The notes: a model not told the origin generated them from the letters alone. 64,000 bases of DNA from Tanytarsus gracilentus (GCA_038502055.1 JAXRKN010000041.1:3329501-3393500); one strand, 5' to 3'. Numbered from the stretch's first letter, positions 1 to 13,354 are shown. Program-made: numbers and translations.

Positions 1-956
1 TGCTTCATCCCAACACAGAAAAAGAAAGCTCAATATTTATATTTTGAAATAGCATCAATTCACTCTAATACTCAATAAATTTTTATGCGAAGTTTAGCTG
101 CTTGATTGTCATGCCGACGATACAAAAAATACAGCATACTTTTTTAGGCTTTTGTTTGTCAGGAAATTACAAGCGAGATGACGCAAAATATAAAGAAAAA
201 ATGATTTATCATAAATTTTCATCGATATTAAATTAAATCGAAAATATTAAATTTTAGCAAACTCTTTTAAAAAATTCTGATGCATTAAATGTCCAATCCT
301 CGACTGAATCGCTTTCATAGGAAAATTGCGTTCATTAAAAATTACAATCGCTCTGATTGATCGGAAGAATGGCAACAAAATATCCATAAAATTCGAATGG
401 AGGACGTAAGGAAGAAGACGAAAATAATAATGAAAAACTTTTTTTCCTCCTGAAATCAATGTCAATGCTGAGCTAGAAGGGCATGAAAGACTATAAAAAC
501 TCGAAGAAATAACTTTGTCATAAAAATTATTGTACAATTTATTTATAATCGAGCATCTGGCATGATGAAAAACATCCAATGTGTTCTCACAAGCGAAACA
601 AATTCGTTGAAATGTCAATCTTTATTGACAAGCTTATTATTGCCGCTTCCATTGGTAATCAAAGACATTTTTCTAACGTCTATCAACACAACAATTGTCC
701 ACTTAAGCTTTTAAAAATATTTAACAGAAAACTTTAAGTGTTTTGTTGTATTTTGCTTGTTGGCATGACACCTTGACAAGAGAAATCTCTAAAGGAATTT
801 TCAATTTATTTTCAAGCACGTCTGCAAATTTTTGCTTGCTGAAAGATTTCGTGTTTAAATTTCTGCTTGAATAAAAGCTACGTTAAAAATTTTCACCACA
901 AATTGTTTCAATTAAAAAATGGAAAAATATTAAATGAAATATTTTTATTTACCTTG
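1..956. other. Intergenic AT-rich stretch
   Basis: No gene is supported. A 123-codon open frame on the minus strand (247-618) matches no family I recognise and lacks neighbouring exon signals, so it is treated as chance. No repeat structure is evident. Confidence 0.5.
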
Positions 957-2049
957 TTATAGCTCCGCTTTATATTAATTTTGGATTTTTCCAAAACCAG
1001 TTTTCGACCCCTAGTGCCAAGACATTACATTGTGCAATATCAAAACATATACTCAAATGATAGGCCTAGTCAAACCCTACAAACTGGCGAAAACAGATTT
1101 GAAATCCGTTGATCCTACGAGGAGTTAGAGCCATTTAAGTCATCTTACTTTCTTACTTTCTCACTTTCTCACTTTCTCACTTTCTCACTTTCTTACTTTC
1201 TCACGATCTTAGTGAACGCCATATCTCAAGAACGGCTGGTCGGATTTGACTCGGGTTTGTGGCTAAAGATCGGGTTTTGGCTCTAGTTGTGCAAGAAGTA
1301 TTTTGTTTTGAGGTACGACACTCCAAGGACCGTCCCTGAGTGCAAAAATGTCCTTTTTCATACAAATTTTCTCTTATTTGGCTTCATGGGTGTCGTTGAA
1401 CTCGTCATTGTACCAGGAATCGAATGGCATTGATGATTTTTGATGAATGTCCATTATGGACAGCCAGGAGTGCCACTAATGTCCTTTTTAATACAAATTT
1501 TCTCTTATATGGCTTCATGTATGTCGTTGAACTCGTAATTGGACCAGGAATCGATTGACATTGACGATTTTTGAAGAATGTCCATCATGGTCGACCAGTA
1601 TAGCCACTAATGTCCATTTTTCAGAACTATGGCTTCATGGGTATCGTTGAACTCGTTATTGCATCAGGAATCGATTGACATTGATGATTTTTGAGGAATG
1701 TCCATCATGGCCGGCCAGTAATGCCACTAATGTCCATTTTTCAGAACTATGGCTTCATGTATGTTGTTGAACTCGTCATTGCATCAGGAATCGATTGACA
1801 TTGACGATTTTTGAAACATGTCCATCATGGCCGGCCAGGAGTGCCAGTAATGCCCATTTTTCAGAATTATGGCTTCATGGGTATCGTTGAACTCGTTATT
1901 GCATCAGGAATCGATTTACATTGATGATTTTTGAAGAATGTCCTTCATGATTAACCAAGAGTGCCACTAATGCTCATTGCAACGGAGTAGGGTACTAATC
2001 TATGCGGAGCTATTGGAAATGGCAACGCCGTTTGCAGACCCATCTTGTT
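957..2049 (+). mobile_element. Helentron-like non-autonomous element (HINE/DINE-type), copy 1
   Basis: One of three related copies in the window, all in the same orientation. The 5' end carries ATAGCTCCGC (959-968) and its exact inverse GCGGAGCTAT lies at 2004-2013, about 36 bp before the 3' end. A conserved core follows the 5' end, then a CTTTCTTA/CTTTCTCA microsatellite (about 1142-1204), then five tandem units of about 120 bp, then a shared 3' tail with an imperfect hairpin (GCAACGCCGTTTGC) ending CTTGTT. A terminal 5' motif, a subterminal 3' inverse, an internal microsatellite and tandem array, a 3' hairpin and T-rich insertion points are the known plan of Helentron-associated elements. 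There is no coding capacity, so movement would depend on a Helentron elsewhere. The class is inferred from structure, not from a database match. Confidence 0.75.
1381..1990 (+). repeat. Tandem repeat array, 120-bp unit, five copies (in HINE copy 1)
   Basis: Units begin with GCTTCATG at 1381, 1512, 1632, 1752 and 1872, giving spacings of 131, 120, 120 and 120 bp. Most contain GGAATCGATT, which includes a ClaI site (ATCGAT), followed by a segment resembling TGTCCATCATGG. The first unit is longer because it keeps an ATACAAATTTTCTCTTATATGG segment-type spacer also seen at the start of the arrays in the other copies. Confidence 0.9.
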
Positions 2050-2547
2050 GATTTTTAAATTCAGAAATTACCATTTCATTTCAGAGATAATTTTTGGTTC
2101 TCATCAAAAATGATTTATTAATTTTAATTATAATATTTATTTTAGAATTAAAAATCTAATTAAATTATCAAAATCATATGAAAACAAACACTTGAATCCA
2201 ATTATTTGCATCGATTGCAATTATTACAACAGCAAATGATTATCAATTCTCGACGCAGATTTTTGGAGAGGGATGAAGTTATTAATTGACCTCCTAATCA
2301 AGTGTGTCGGAATTAGATCTGGCTATAATTAAAATTTAATTAGTGAGGATCATCATCATGTCCGGATGTGATAATAATCCCCAGCCTATAACTAATTTAT
2401 AATGCTTACCGATGACACAAAACAGCAACCCTCATAAATTTATTCGATTGATGTTTTGATATTTATATATTTACATCTGGTAAGCGGAAAATGGAGGTCA
2501 GGGCAACCCTCGAATGTGCGAATGATAAAATATGTCTCACGCATTAA
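2050..2547. other. Intergenic AT-rich stretch
   Basis: AT-rich unique sequence between HINE copy 1 and the SINE candidate. No open frame or repeat of note. Confidence 0.5.
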
Positions 2548-3160
2548 TTTTTTTTTTGTATTGCGGTGGTGGGCAGACTGGAGCTGACATTAGTAAATCA
2601 GACAGTCAAGCACTGATGATATACAGATCATATTGTGCTATACCCTTTTGCAATGACCATCTTATTCAGACGTCTTTTACTTGCTCTTATGATAGACTCG
2701 TATACGCAAGGTGCACCTTATGAGCGATATCCATTTTACTCAGAGGAATCCTCAGTAGATTAGCGACACTTCCTTTTTAGGCAGCCGACACCTCAGTAGA
2801 TTAGCGACACTTCCCTTAGGCAGCCGACACCTCTCTGCGAATTCATGAGCGGTGGAGGCACCAAATGCCTAAATCGGTCATACTCGCACCCAGCACACGG
2901 CCCAACACTCTTAAGCTCTGCGACATTGTCGAAACACGAAATAAGTGTAACGGCAATGGGCCCATCCGAAATTCAAGTGCGTAAGCCGTTCCATTTCAAT
3001 GTGTCTCATGTTCCACATTTCAACTCACGACCAACACAAGAAACGAGCTTGGCGGATGGAACTGAGAAAAACACTCGACGGTCACCCATCTAATACACAG
3101 TATGACACAAATGTCGCTTAACATTGTCAGTGTACGCTCAATCCAATGAGCTATTAAAGT
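2548..3160 (-). mobile_element. Possible tRNA-headed SINE or Pol III-derived retroelement
   Basis: Read on the minus strand, the segment starts with a tRNA-like D-arm (TAGCTCATTGG, an A-box match at 3143-3153, followed by ATTGAGC, so GCTC pairs with GAGC). It then has a roughly 41-nt hairpin (3094-3134), a GC-richer body and a run of ten A at the 3' end (ten T on plus, 2548-2557). It is visibly richer in GC than its flanks. A 40-bp segment is tandemly duplicated inside (2750-2829). No clear B box and no convincing target-site duplication were found, so the SINE call is inference. It could also be a fragment of another element type. Confidence 0.4.
2750..2829. repeat. Direct duplication of a 40-bp segment
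   Basis: Two adjacent copies (2750-2790 and 2791-2829) share CCTCAGTAGATTAGCGACAC and GGCAGCCGACA and differ by a 2-bp length change in a T/C run between them. They lie inside the SINE candidate. Confidence 0.9.
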
Positions 3161-4349
3161 GATTTCTCAGCTATTAATATTTAAAGGCAATTTCCAATTT
3201 CATCCCATCAACCCACCTCCCGCATCTCATCGATTTTTCGTCAAATTCCACTTATGTATTGAAGAAAATTTTGCTTCTTCACCAAACACGAGTGAAAAAG
3301 AAAATTATGTAATCAAATTTCTCTCATCAATACGATGCCAAAGTGTCTAACGAGAATATGCTTCAAGTCTCATTGAACTTTTTACACCCTCTCCACATTT
3401 TTTTCCCGAAATTGAAATTTATTGAAATTACGCATCAGCAGACATGAAAAGCATCGTATGCAAAAAAATAAGAAAATATTTGCCAACGCTAAACAATGAA
3501 ATCAAAACATTTTTTTCTCATTTCAGTTCCTTTTTTATATTTTTTTTCCGGCAATCCATTTTGCACCATAGAGAAATTCCTTACGCACAAAGTTGCTGTT
3601 TTAGCAGAAGAATAATTCTGATAAGTACGACGATGATGAAGGCAAAAGGAAAAAATTTCATGCACACTTTTATCCAAAATGATTTTTCTTTTTTTTCCTT
3701 AAACAAGAAAAATTTTATGCGATTTTTTGATGGAAATGCAAAATTCTTTAAAAAGTTAAAGAAATTCACATATTGAGCTGGAAAAGTTTATGAGAATTTT
3801 AAACCATTAGTTTGAATTCCTCAGTTTAATCAAAACTCGTTGAGTTTTTGTAGCTTTCATTTTGTGCTTACTTAAGCTTTAAAAAATATGAGATGTGGAA
3901 AATTCCAGGTTTAAAATGTTCATTCAAGTTTTTGTTTATCATTATTTTTTAATTAATACAAACACAATTAATTAATTTAAATTATTTGACCATTAAGTAA
4001 TTAATTATGAAATGTAAATTCTACAATTTTTTAAGCTTAAAAATGCGCCCTAATCCACCTCAGTTTTTTTTGTTCAATTTCGTTTCTCTTTAAAATTCCC
4101 TTGCTTGTTTTTCATCTCGCTTCTCGTCAAAGTGGAGGCACACAAAAAGGGGAGAATTATGAGGCCTTAAATGTGAGCAACGATTTATATCCAGTTAGAT
4201 GGAAAGAAAAACTCTTTTTATATTGCTTTTTTACGAATTTTTAGCCTCCGAATGTTTTCTCTTTTCGTTTTGTGTAAATATTTATTTATGATATCACGGG
4301 TATACGCATTTATCGTTCTTGGTATATGTCGCTAGACAGCAAGCTTCAC

Positions 4350-4365
4350 GTGTGTGTGTGTGTGT
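4350..4365. repeat. (GT)8 microsatellite
   Basis: Uninterrupted alternating GT run directly after CAAGCTTCAC. Confidence 0.95.
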
Positions 4366-5436
4366 AGATTTTGAATTTGTGATTTGGACGTCGTCAGCCT
4401 ACCAAAGGATTTATGTCGATTCCTACAATGAAACTTAGCAACTTAGCAGACGCAGCAGAAAAAATGTTGAAAGCAAATCACTGCTAAGGAAATAATTCAC
4501 CTGTAAAAAGCTGTTTTATGTGCTTTACAATTTTTCCGCTCTGTTCATTTCGTTGAATAAAAAAGTGCTTTCTTCTTTTCTATTTTTTTTCTATGCTCAA
4601 TTTTTTCTATGTATAAAAAAGCAGGAAGAGGAACAATGACGAACATTATGAACGAAAGATGATGATAAATTAACGTGCTTTTCCCATGAGAATCTTAAAT
4701 GCGAAGAAAGTTAAACATCTTTGACAAAAGCACTGATTTTCGAGCTCTGATATGGTTCCGATGTCATGCCTACACGCGGAGGAAGAAAATAAGAAGATTG
4801 TTGTCAAACAGCATTATATTGTAAGAGCTCTCCGACTTGCTTTTCTATGTTTTTTGTTAACAATTTTCTATACAGAAAATGGGTGGAATTTGGACACTCA
4901 ATCGAGTTTTTATTTATAACTTTATTTCTTAACGTAGTTTTAGTTTTGAAAACAGTTTTTTAGCTTTTTGAAATTTTTCAGGAAAACTTTTGAAATTTTA
5001 TCTCGAATTTTTGTTGAAAATATAAAATTCACAATTCAGTCATGCTTACAAACTATCAACCTCTCTGACATCGATGACTTCTTATTGAAAGTAACTGCTT
5101 TCAAATATACTTTGTAGAATGCAAAATGCTCATATCTCCGATGTGATAAGGGGCAATGAGGGAAATGACTCAACTAGGGCGTTTTTCCTGATTATCAAGA
5201 GCTGAAAGCATAAACGACATGCATGGTGGAGTTTGCGAATCGAAAAGTAAATGAAGTACTTACTTCCATCTCATACATACACACATACGTGTGCACATAT
5301 TGATCATTCCAAAACGTGACACAATGACAAGAGCTCTTTAGCTGGGGAGTAAATAAAGGGAAGAAACATTTTCATTTCTTTTTTTCCCACCCACGTTTCA
5401 CAATTCATTCTTCCCTCTTCCGCATATGTATACCGT

Positions 5437-5454
5437 ACACACACACACACACAC
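5437..5454. repeat. (AC)9 microsatellite
   Basis: Uninterrupted alternating AC run. Confidence 0.95.
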
Positions 5455-8400
5455 CATTTCTCTCACATGTCCAAAATGGAATTTACATTCAACGAACGTG
5501 TGAGAGCGGAAAGAGGAAGAAAGTGAGAGCTTTTTTTGCGGGTGAGATCGACCATCATCTCCTTTAGTCATGCATGAATGAGACTCGATTGCTTTAATTC
5601 TATTTATTTTACACTTCCCTCTGCACTCAAAAAGCGATCTTTTCTTCTTGTTATTTAACGCAATTTTATTCACGGTAGGATTTATAAATTATTCATTGAA
5701 GGAGTCTGGTGGTGAATGTGATGATGGAGAATTAAGAGTCAAACTCTATGGCCTTGAAATAAAGATTTAAATTTGTGATTGAAATTCAAATAAATTTAAT
5801 TTGAAAATTTAACGGTTTTAAAAAATTAGATGCTCTCAAATTTCATTTCTTATCAATTTATTTTTTATTTCTTAGAAAGGTATTGAAAACATAATCCAAT
5901 ATACTAATCGTAATTGTCCACCTTCAGTATCGAGAAATCGAAGAATACCAGGAAGGAAGTGAGACGAAATGGTAAAGATTTTCCAATAAAAATATAATTT
6001 ATGTTTCAGACCACAATTCCTCAATAAATTTTTCGACCATGAAGCGATGATAAATGTTTCGTGTGCCACGTTTGGATATCATTCGAAGTATCCCTTCCGA
6101 ATGCCACAGGAAGACAGTCGAGAGAGAATCCTTTTCATTTCTACTTTCTACACAGTCATCGTCCGGTAAGCTGCAGTATCAACAACAATATAAATCCTCC
6201 CCGAAATATGAAGGTAAAGGTATAGAAAAAAACACTCGACAGACCCGAAATAGCAAAGAGAGAATAAATTTATTTCTTCATAGATTAATTTTTACGTAAT
6301 GATATTTATCATTTCATGAGATAGAGAGAGACTCGGCGAAGGTTGGAACATAACATAAAAGAAAAAGGCACAAAATTCATTTAGTATTCGAAATGCCGAG
6401 AAAAGATTGTGAGCTCCTTTCATTTTGCCTTTTTATTAGCTTTTAGTTAACTTTAACACAAATATGAAAGTAAATGCGAGAATTTCTAAGAAGAGAAAAT
6501 TATTTACTGTCTGATTTTATTACTAAAAACGATGCCATTGAGATTTTCAGCATGTGTGGATGGAAAATCGAATTGTAATGCCAATTCCTTAGAAATTATG
6601 TGGGTAAATGGTATAAAATATGGACCAGATAACTTTAAGATTCAATTCAAAAGTCAGAGAATTAAAAATAATTTTTAGTGAAAAAATTAAAATTTCTCTT
6701 CCCATTAAAGCAATTACCAAGTTGTAATTTCCACAATTAGCATGTTTAACTTTTTCACACACCCAAAAGAAGATTCTAAAAGCTTTTTCTATAAAGCAGC
6801 AGTAATTTATACATACCAACCCTTCTCTTTTTGCCTCGCAGACTTTTTCAATTTTTCTCCGATAAAAAAAGCATCGAGCTGTTAGCGAGCGGAAATCGAA
6901 AAGGCACACAGGAGGCAATTTTAAACCTATTAAAACTTTTTCCAGTTTAAAAAATCCATTTACTCTGATCACTTTCGTTGAGGAAAGGGAAAAATTTAAG
7001 TGAGTTCAAAAGAAAGGCTTGATGAAGGAGAAAAATTGCTATTTAAATATTTTTATTTAGTTACACAAGAAAACACCTATAAAGAGAATTTTAATGACCG
7101 TCAATAAATTATTTTACAATTTAAATTAATTCCCTTCCTTTTTTTCCTGTACAATATTCCAGTTTTACTCAAAGTGATTGATACTCGCTTTCAATAAAGG
7201 GAATTTTCTATGAACGACAGCATCCCACTCCTGGACGGGCATGTAAAGTCTCATTCTGATGGAAACAAGATGGAAAATATATCGATATCAATTTCATTTA
7301 ACGTCCTTGCTGGTAATAGAATGGAACGTGGCAAATAGCGCATGCTGTTCATATAAAGAACAATTTTTATTTCTCTAGCAATCATTCCAAACCAGCCCAT
7401 GTTGCGAGTAGTGACAAATTACATCACATTTAAATTATTTCACTTTTCTTTTTGGCTCTTCTTGTTTCTCTTCACTATGTGCGGGTAAAATATAATTCGA
7501 GTTGCTCTCTTCTCGATGGCTCTTCACAAAATCTTTCACATTGTCATGGTTATGAAAAGCGAAGCATAAAAGGCGACTCGAAGAGGCACTTTAACACCAT
7601 CATGAAGGCCATCAAATGTGAAAATTTATTGTTGGAAAAAGAAAAAATGGAGAGATTGACAAAAGCGTGAAAGTGGTGGGTGGAATGGAGGTGCTAAATG
7701 ACGCAGTTTATGAGATCCTTAAAGATATGATTGAGTAAGCTGAGATTAACTAAATTTAAGAAGATTGAGTTCATTTAGGATTGAAATAAATTAGAAATTA
7801 AAATTAAACTTTTTGCGAATTAAAATTGGGTTAAAAATAAATCTAAGATTAAGAATATAAATCTGAGATTAAATTAAATCTTAAGCTTATTTTTGACCTC
7901 CTCCACATTTTCATTAAAACATAGTAGCTAGCTGCTCAGACACTGGTGATAGATGAAATGTATTTCACATGAAAACCATCAGACACATAAAATCCCTCAA
8001 TTTCACTCAAACACAGTAAAAGAAAAATGGATAGGGAGGGTCCATAAGTGAAAATAAACTAAGAAGAAGAAAATAAAGTTAAGGCAATGACTAGTGCTTT
8101 CCTCACTCACTCAACTCGCCATGAAGCTGAGAGGAAGCTTAAAGGGAAAATAATTTTTTTCTCATAGTCAGGAGAAATTTATTGTTTGTATAGAAAAGTT
8201 ATACACACAACCTTCGTATGCCATTTGTATGACTTTAGCTTTTAGGATGGAGGAAAAATCTCATGAAAGGACTCGCTCACGTTATGGACGGCAAATGGAT
8301 GAACGAAAAGAGTTTTTCTTCTCTCACGTCATAACTCATTGTTTGATTTATTGATTTATACGAGTGAAAGCTAATGATGCTCATGCGAGCATTACATTAA

Positions 8401-11400
8401 TTTGATTTCTGCGATATTTGATCGACGGTTGTTTAATAAAATACCAAAACTCGAAAAATTTGCGAGCTTCAGGGGTTTAATTAACTCTCATTTGCGTGTA
8501 TGTGATGGCACGTGCTTCCTTCTAATGATGTTGCGTTTCTATTTAGGCTTGGAATTCCATAAAATTAGTGATTAATTATTTACTTTCTTTTATTTTAATG
8601 AAATTTTTTATCAAAACATAATTAAATTATGAAATCTTGGAAATGTTCAAAACATCGCAAATATTTCAAAATTCTCTTCCGTGTAGGAATCATGATCTTG
8701 TAAAATCATCAATGGAATTTCAATTATTATCAAATTAATTATTATTTTGTGAACCCTCATCGCTCAAAATTATATTGAGACCTTGAAACTCTCGTCATTA
8801 TACTCTTTTTCGTTTTGATTATAAAAGAAATTCAAATAAATCAGAGATGATTTAATAAGAACGCTCTAGAGTAATTTAGTTGCAGAAAATTAAAACTTTC
8901 CTTCTAGAAATGCCACAAACGAAAAAAAAGAGAAGGGAAAAGTTTGATATTTTTCTTAATTTGATAAGCTACTCTTGTTTCTTTCCTGTCTTGCAAGATT
9001 TATTGGAGGATTGTTGGAACTAAAGAAAACTTTTCGTCTTCACAAACTGCCTTACAACATCATTCCTCCTTTGTAATGTTCGTGCCGACCTCGAAAACTC
9101 TCCTTTCTCTTGTTCACGTCAAGTTTTCGTAGAATTTGAGATTGTGCAATTGAATATGCAGAATTTCTTTAGCACGAGGATTAAAATATACAAATTGAAA
9201 ATAATTAATTAATTAGAATGAAAAAAAAGTTCAAAATGTTGTATGATCAAGAGTTGTTTAAAAAAATTAGGAAAACAAATTTTAATGAATTTTATGTTTA
9301 CTAAAAAAGTTTACATCGTGTGAGTTTAAGCATGGTTTGAAAAATATTTTCACTGTTAATATTTCAACTCATTTAATATCTCATTAAATCTAAAAAAATA
9401 TTTTTCATCGCACAGATTTTTTTCAAATGAAAAACATCACCTGCAACGTAAAATTAAAATCCATTACGCGATAAAAAATTATTCGCTGAAAGAGCAACGA
9501 AGATGAAAAGAAAAAATCACGTACAGCGCTCGTTTTGTGAGCATCCTGCATTGTGTGTAATTATAAAGTAAAAGTCCTGTAATTATGTCGTAGTGTTTTG
9601 AGCATAAAGGATGCGAAGAGAGAGGGAGGAGATAATTGTGAGCATGTAACTTCCCTGGGGTGAAATTTAGCCTCGACTTCAGAAGATTAAAGTTCGTCTT
9701 GAGAAGATGTAATGCCTTCAACTTAATGCTATAACATGTGAATGATATTATGCTCCAGTTAAAGCAGAGAACGAAGTTATGCAAAATATTAAGCTTATCC
9801 TTATCTTTCGCTTCTCCTTGAACCCTTTTTGTTTTTCTCAAGTAAACAAGCGAGTGACATAAAAGGGAAAAAAAGATACATGAACATCGCTTGGTTGTAT
9901 ACATACATCATGCTAACTCCAACCGTCGACATGCCACTTCACGGTTAGTTTCATTTCCTCCCCCTCATATGTTATTGTAATGAAATACGCCTTCAAATGG
10001 AAGATTTCTGCATGTGCTTCATGTTTTGATTATTAAAAAGCGAGAAACGAAAAAGAAAGTGAAAGTTGAAATGCTTGAAGTGAATATAGAATGGAGAAAA
10101 TAAATAGGACAAAAAGTTAGAGTTGACGACAACTTTAAAAAAGCTTTGATTAAACTTTTAATTTAGATTTTGAAAATTAATTTGAGAGCTTTAAGGAAAT
10201 TTTTTGAAAACTAATTTTAAAAGCATAAAAAAATGTTTAAGTTTTTTCATAATCCAAAAATTGAATTCTTTGAACATAATTTTTGAAATCCAATGATTAT
10301 GTAAATATTTTCAGCATAAAAAAGCAACCAGCACATAACCAACCTTAACCTTCAAACACCCTAAAAGGGATGAGAAATAATTTTACTTTTTAAGCGACGC
10401 CACCAGAGAAGAAGAAAACTGAACAAATAAAAGAGTTTTTTGTCTTCGTGTTCATGCTCTTTTGTATGCTTAATGAGTCTTATCATCTTCTTTCCTTATT
10501 TTTTGTTTCTCCATATTCTGATCAAAAGACAAGTCTTTAAAAAAGAGTGAAGGCAATAGAAAAAAGTTAAAATTATTTATTATGCGCATGGAAATTGTTT
10601 GCAATTTCCTTGTTTTTCGTTTTCCATTATTTGTCAATTTTCTCATAAATTATTCAAACTGTTATCTTATCGAGCGCATGAGAGTTGAGCAAGAGAAAAC
10701 GAATCGATTTCTATACTGAATCAACAGCACCAGCACAAAATAAGAGATTGCTGCTCACTTCTGCGAAAGACTCAACTGTTATGGTGATGATGGCGGTTGA
10801 AGAACTGAACCGAAAATACATTTTCATGAGACTCTTGGCTCAATGCGTCAATTTTTGAAAATAAAAGGTTCGTTTTACTTTGTGACTTTAAATTTTCTTG
10901 GAAAAAAATCTGCAGGATTTGAACGCATGGAAAAATGATGAAAAGACTTTCAGAGCTTTTCTTTAAACTTTTCGAAAAAGCTTTTAAATTTTTTATAGCT
11001 AAATTTTTGTTAAAATGAAAAAGAAGTTAAATAAATCTCACAAAAAATCCATTTGCAGATATTTGCATAAATTAATCAGTTTTTTAACCTTTTATAATTT
11101 TCTACAATTTCTTCTAGCATTATCGAGTCCATTTTCCCAGTATCAATTGTTCCGATCGTCTTTAACAATTCAGTCAAGTGAATGCTTCAGCATTAATTCA
11201 CTTTCATTATTCATGATCTTATTTTTATACAAAAATAATCTCAATAGACAGCTGAAAAGAGAACTCTCGAGCATATCTTGAATATGCCATGATTAAAATG
11301 GACAAAGTGAATGCTTTTTCTGCTGCTTAAATTAATAAAGAAAGCTTCGAGATTGAAAAAAATTACTGACGCTCTTTCGAGAAATCTTTTCCTTTTAAAA

Positions 11401-12251
11401 AAGAGAGATGGTCATTTGAGAGAAAAAAGTTTCCTTCTTGTTTTGTGTTATTTAATTTCAAAAGGATCTTTGCTTTCTTGATGAGGCTTTTGAAGGTTTT
11501 TACCTGATACTCAAAACATACATGGAATGTCCTGTCAAGTATAAAAAGGTAAACTTTGAGATCACTCTCAAGTTTACTTACACTCATGATTAAATTTCTA
11601 GGAAAAATATAATCTCCGTTTTGTTAAAAAATTTAATTTAATTTGAATTAGAGGTTTTTAAAGCAACTTTTAAATACCTGTACGATTTTTTTAAAGTACT
11701 CACTTCTTGTGTTTACATTTATATCTAATTTAAAATTGAAAAGCCAAATTTTCCTTCTGAAGCTTTTCTTACCATTTTCACTCTCAAGGTATAAATATTT
11801 ACTCATTAAGATTCTCGATTCAATTAAAACGTCAATGCCTGAGTTGACTCAGCACAAGTCTAACGATTTTCATTTCTCGTCTTTTTATCTTAATTAAAGT
11901 TTTTTTTTGCTAGAACAAATCAGGTAATTAATTAAGAATTTCTCGATTTTTCTAGCGTGTTTAAGACGTAGTTAAGGATCATGAGTTATTATTAAATAAT
12001 TTAAAAATTAATTTTCAATACTAATGTGAAGGTTAAAGGATGAGTCGAGAATATAATACTAATGTTGCTGGAGAATTGCGTTGTATTTAAAGATTCACCT
12101 TTAATTCAGGCCTTGTGTACCTTCTTGGAAACACTCATGGAATTTTTTACACATTTTCTATAGATAGTTGCACAGAGCATTAGACTGACTCAGAATTTGA
12201 AAAGAAATTTTCCTTTGATAAGCCAATTAAATCCGATAATTATCTTAATTA

Positions 12252-13206
12252 TTATAGCTCCGCTATATATTAATTTTGGATTTTTCCAAAACCTGTTTTT
12301 GACCCCTAGTGCCAAGACATTACATTGTGCAATATCAAAACATGTACTCAAATGATAGGCCTTGTCAATCCCTACAAACTGGCGAAAACAGATTTGAAAT
12401 CGGTTGATCCTACGAGGAGTTAGAGCCATTTAAGTCATCTTACTTTCTTACTTTCTTACTTTCTTACTTTCTTACTTTCTTACTTTCTTACGATCTTAGT
12501 GAACGCCGTATCTCAAGAACGGCTGGTCGGATTTGACTCGGGTTTGTGGCTAAAGATCGGGTTTTGGCTCTTGTTGTGCAAGAAGTATTTAGTTTTGAGG
12601 TACGACCCTCCAAGGATCGTCCCTGAGTGCAAGAATGTCCTTTTTCATACAAATTTTCTCTTATATGGCTTCATGGGTATCGTTGAACTCGTAATTGCAT
12701 CAGGAATCGATTGACATTGACGATTTTAGAGGAATGTCCATCATGGTTGGTCAGGAGTGCCACTAATGTCCATTTTTCAGAACTATGGCTTCATGGGTAT
12801 CGTTGAACTCGTAATTGCATCAGGAATCGATTGACATTGACGATTTTTGAGGAATGTCCATCATAGTCGGCCAGGAGTGCCACTAATGTCCATTTTTTCA
12901 GAACTATGGCTTCATGTATGTCGTTGAACTCGTCATTGCATCAGGAATCGATTGAAATTGACGTATTTTGAGGAATGTCCATCATGGTCAGCCAGGAGTG
13001 CCAGTAATGCCCATTTTTCAGAATTATGGCTTCATGGGTATCGTTGAACTGGTAATTGCATCAGGAATCGATTGACATTGACGTATTTTGATAAATGTCT
13101 ATCATGATTAACCAAGTGTGCCACTAATGCCAATTGCAATGGAGTAGGGTACTAATCTATGCGGAGCTATTGGAAATGGCAACGCCGTTTGCAGACCCAT
13201 CTTGTT
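12252..13206 (+). mobile_element. Helentron-like non-autonomous element, copy 2
   Basis: Same architecture as copy 1: ATAGCTCCGC at 12254-12263, its inverse GCGGAGCTAT at 13161-13170, a pure CTTTCTTA microsatellite (about 12441-12492), and a four-unit array of about 120 bp. The 3' tail again ends CTTGTT. The core, beginning GATCTTAGTGAACGCC, is close to the other two copies. Copy 3 starts only 148 bp downstream. Confidence 0.75.
12668..13135 (+). repeat. Tandem repeat array, 120-bp unit, four copies (in HINE copy 2)
   Basis: GCTTCATG unit starts lie at 12668, 12788, 12909 and 13029. Each unit carries AATCGATTGA with a ClaI site. Confidence 0.9.
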
Positions 13207-13354
13207 TTATAGATGCATACAAATTGCAATATGCTTAAAATTTCTGATTAAGATCCAATTAAATTTAATTGCTAATTTTTCAATTTGTTATAAATTTTTA
13301 AAGCAAAGTTCTGTTAGCTGAATTAGGTAAAGAAATTCAATTAGATTTCAAGAA

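Larger units (their letters stand above)
3161..12251. other. Long intergenic stretch without recognised genes
   Basis: About 9 kb of AT-rich sequence with only chance-looking open frames (largest 141 codons at 9479-9904 and 127 codons at 6589-6972, both minus). They have no recognisable domain and no linked exons. It contains dinucleotide runs at 4350-4365 and 5437-5454. A low-complexity A/T patch with repeated AAATCT-GAGATTAA-type words lies around 7740-7890. Confidence 0.5.

Noticed and set aside
247..618. 123-codon open frame on the minus strand
   Set aside because: No recognisable domain, poor start context, and no splice partners; in such AT-rich DNA frames of this size occur occasionally by chance.
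3067..3092. Minus-strand TTAGATGGGTGACCG, similar to a conserved stretch of 5S rRNA
   Set aside because: Only about 15 bases match and the rest of a 5S gene is missing; at most a 5S-like motif within the SINE candidate.
6200..6235. GAAAAAAACACTCGAC resembles GAAAAACACTCGAC in the SINE candidate (3066-3079)
   Set aside because: The shared word is about 14 bases and the flanks do not align, so a second SINE copy is not supported.
6589..6972. 127-codon open frame on the minus strand
   Set aside because: No family resemblance; hydrophobic runs reflect T-rich sequence rather than membrane helices with a consistent topology.
9479..9904. 141-codon open frame on the minus strand
   Set aside because: Composition (Leu, Ser, Cys, His-rich without pattern) looks random and no domain or exon neighbours were found.
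12190..12714. Open frames at the left end of Helentron-like copy 2
   Set aside because: They lie in repeat core sequence whose frames are not preserved in the other two copies.
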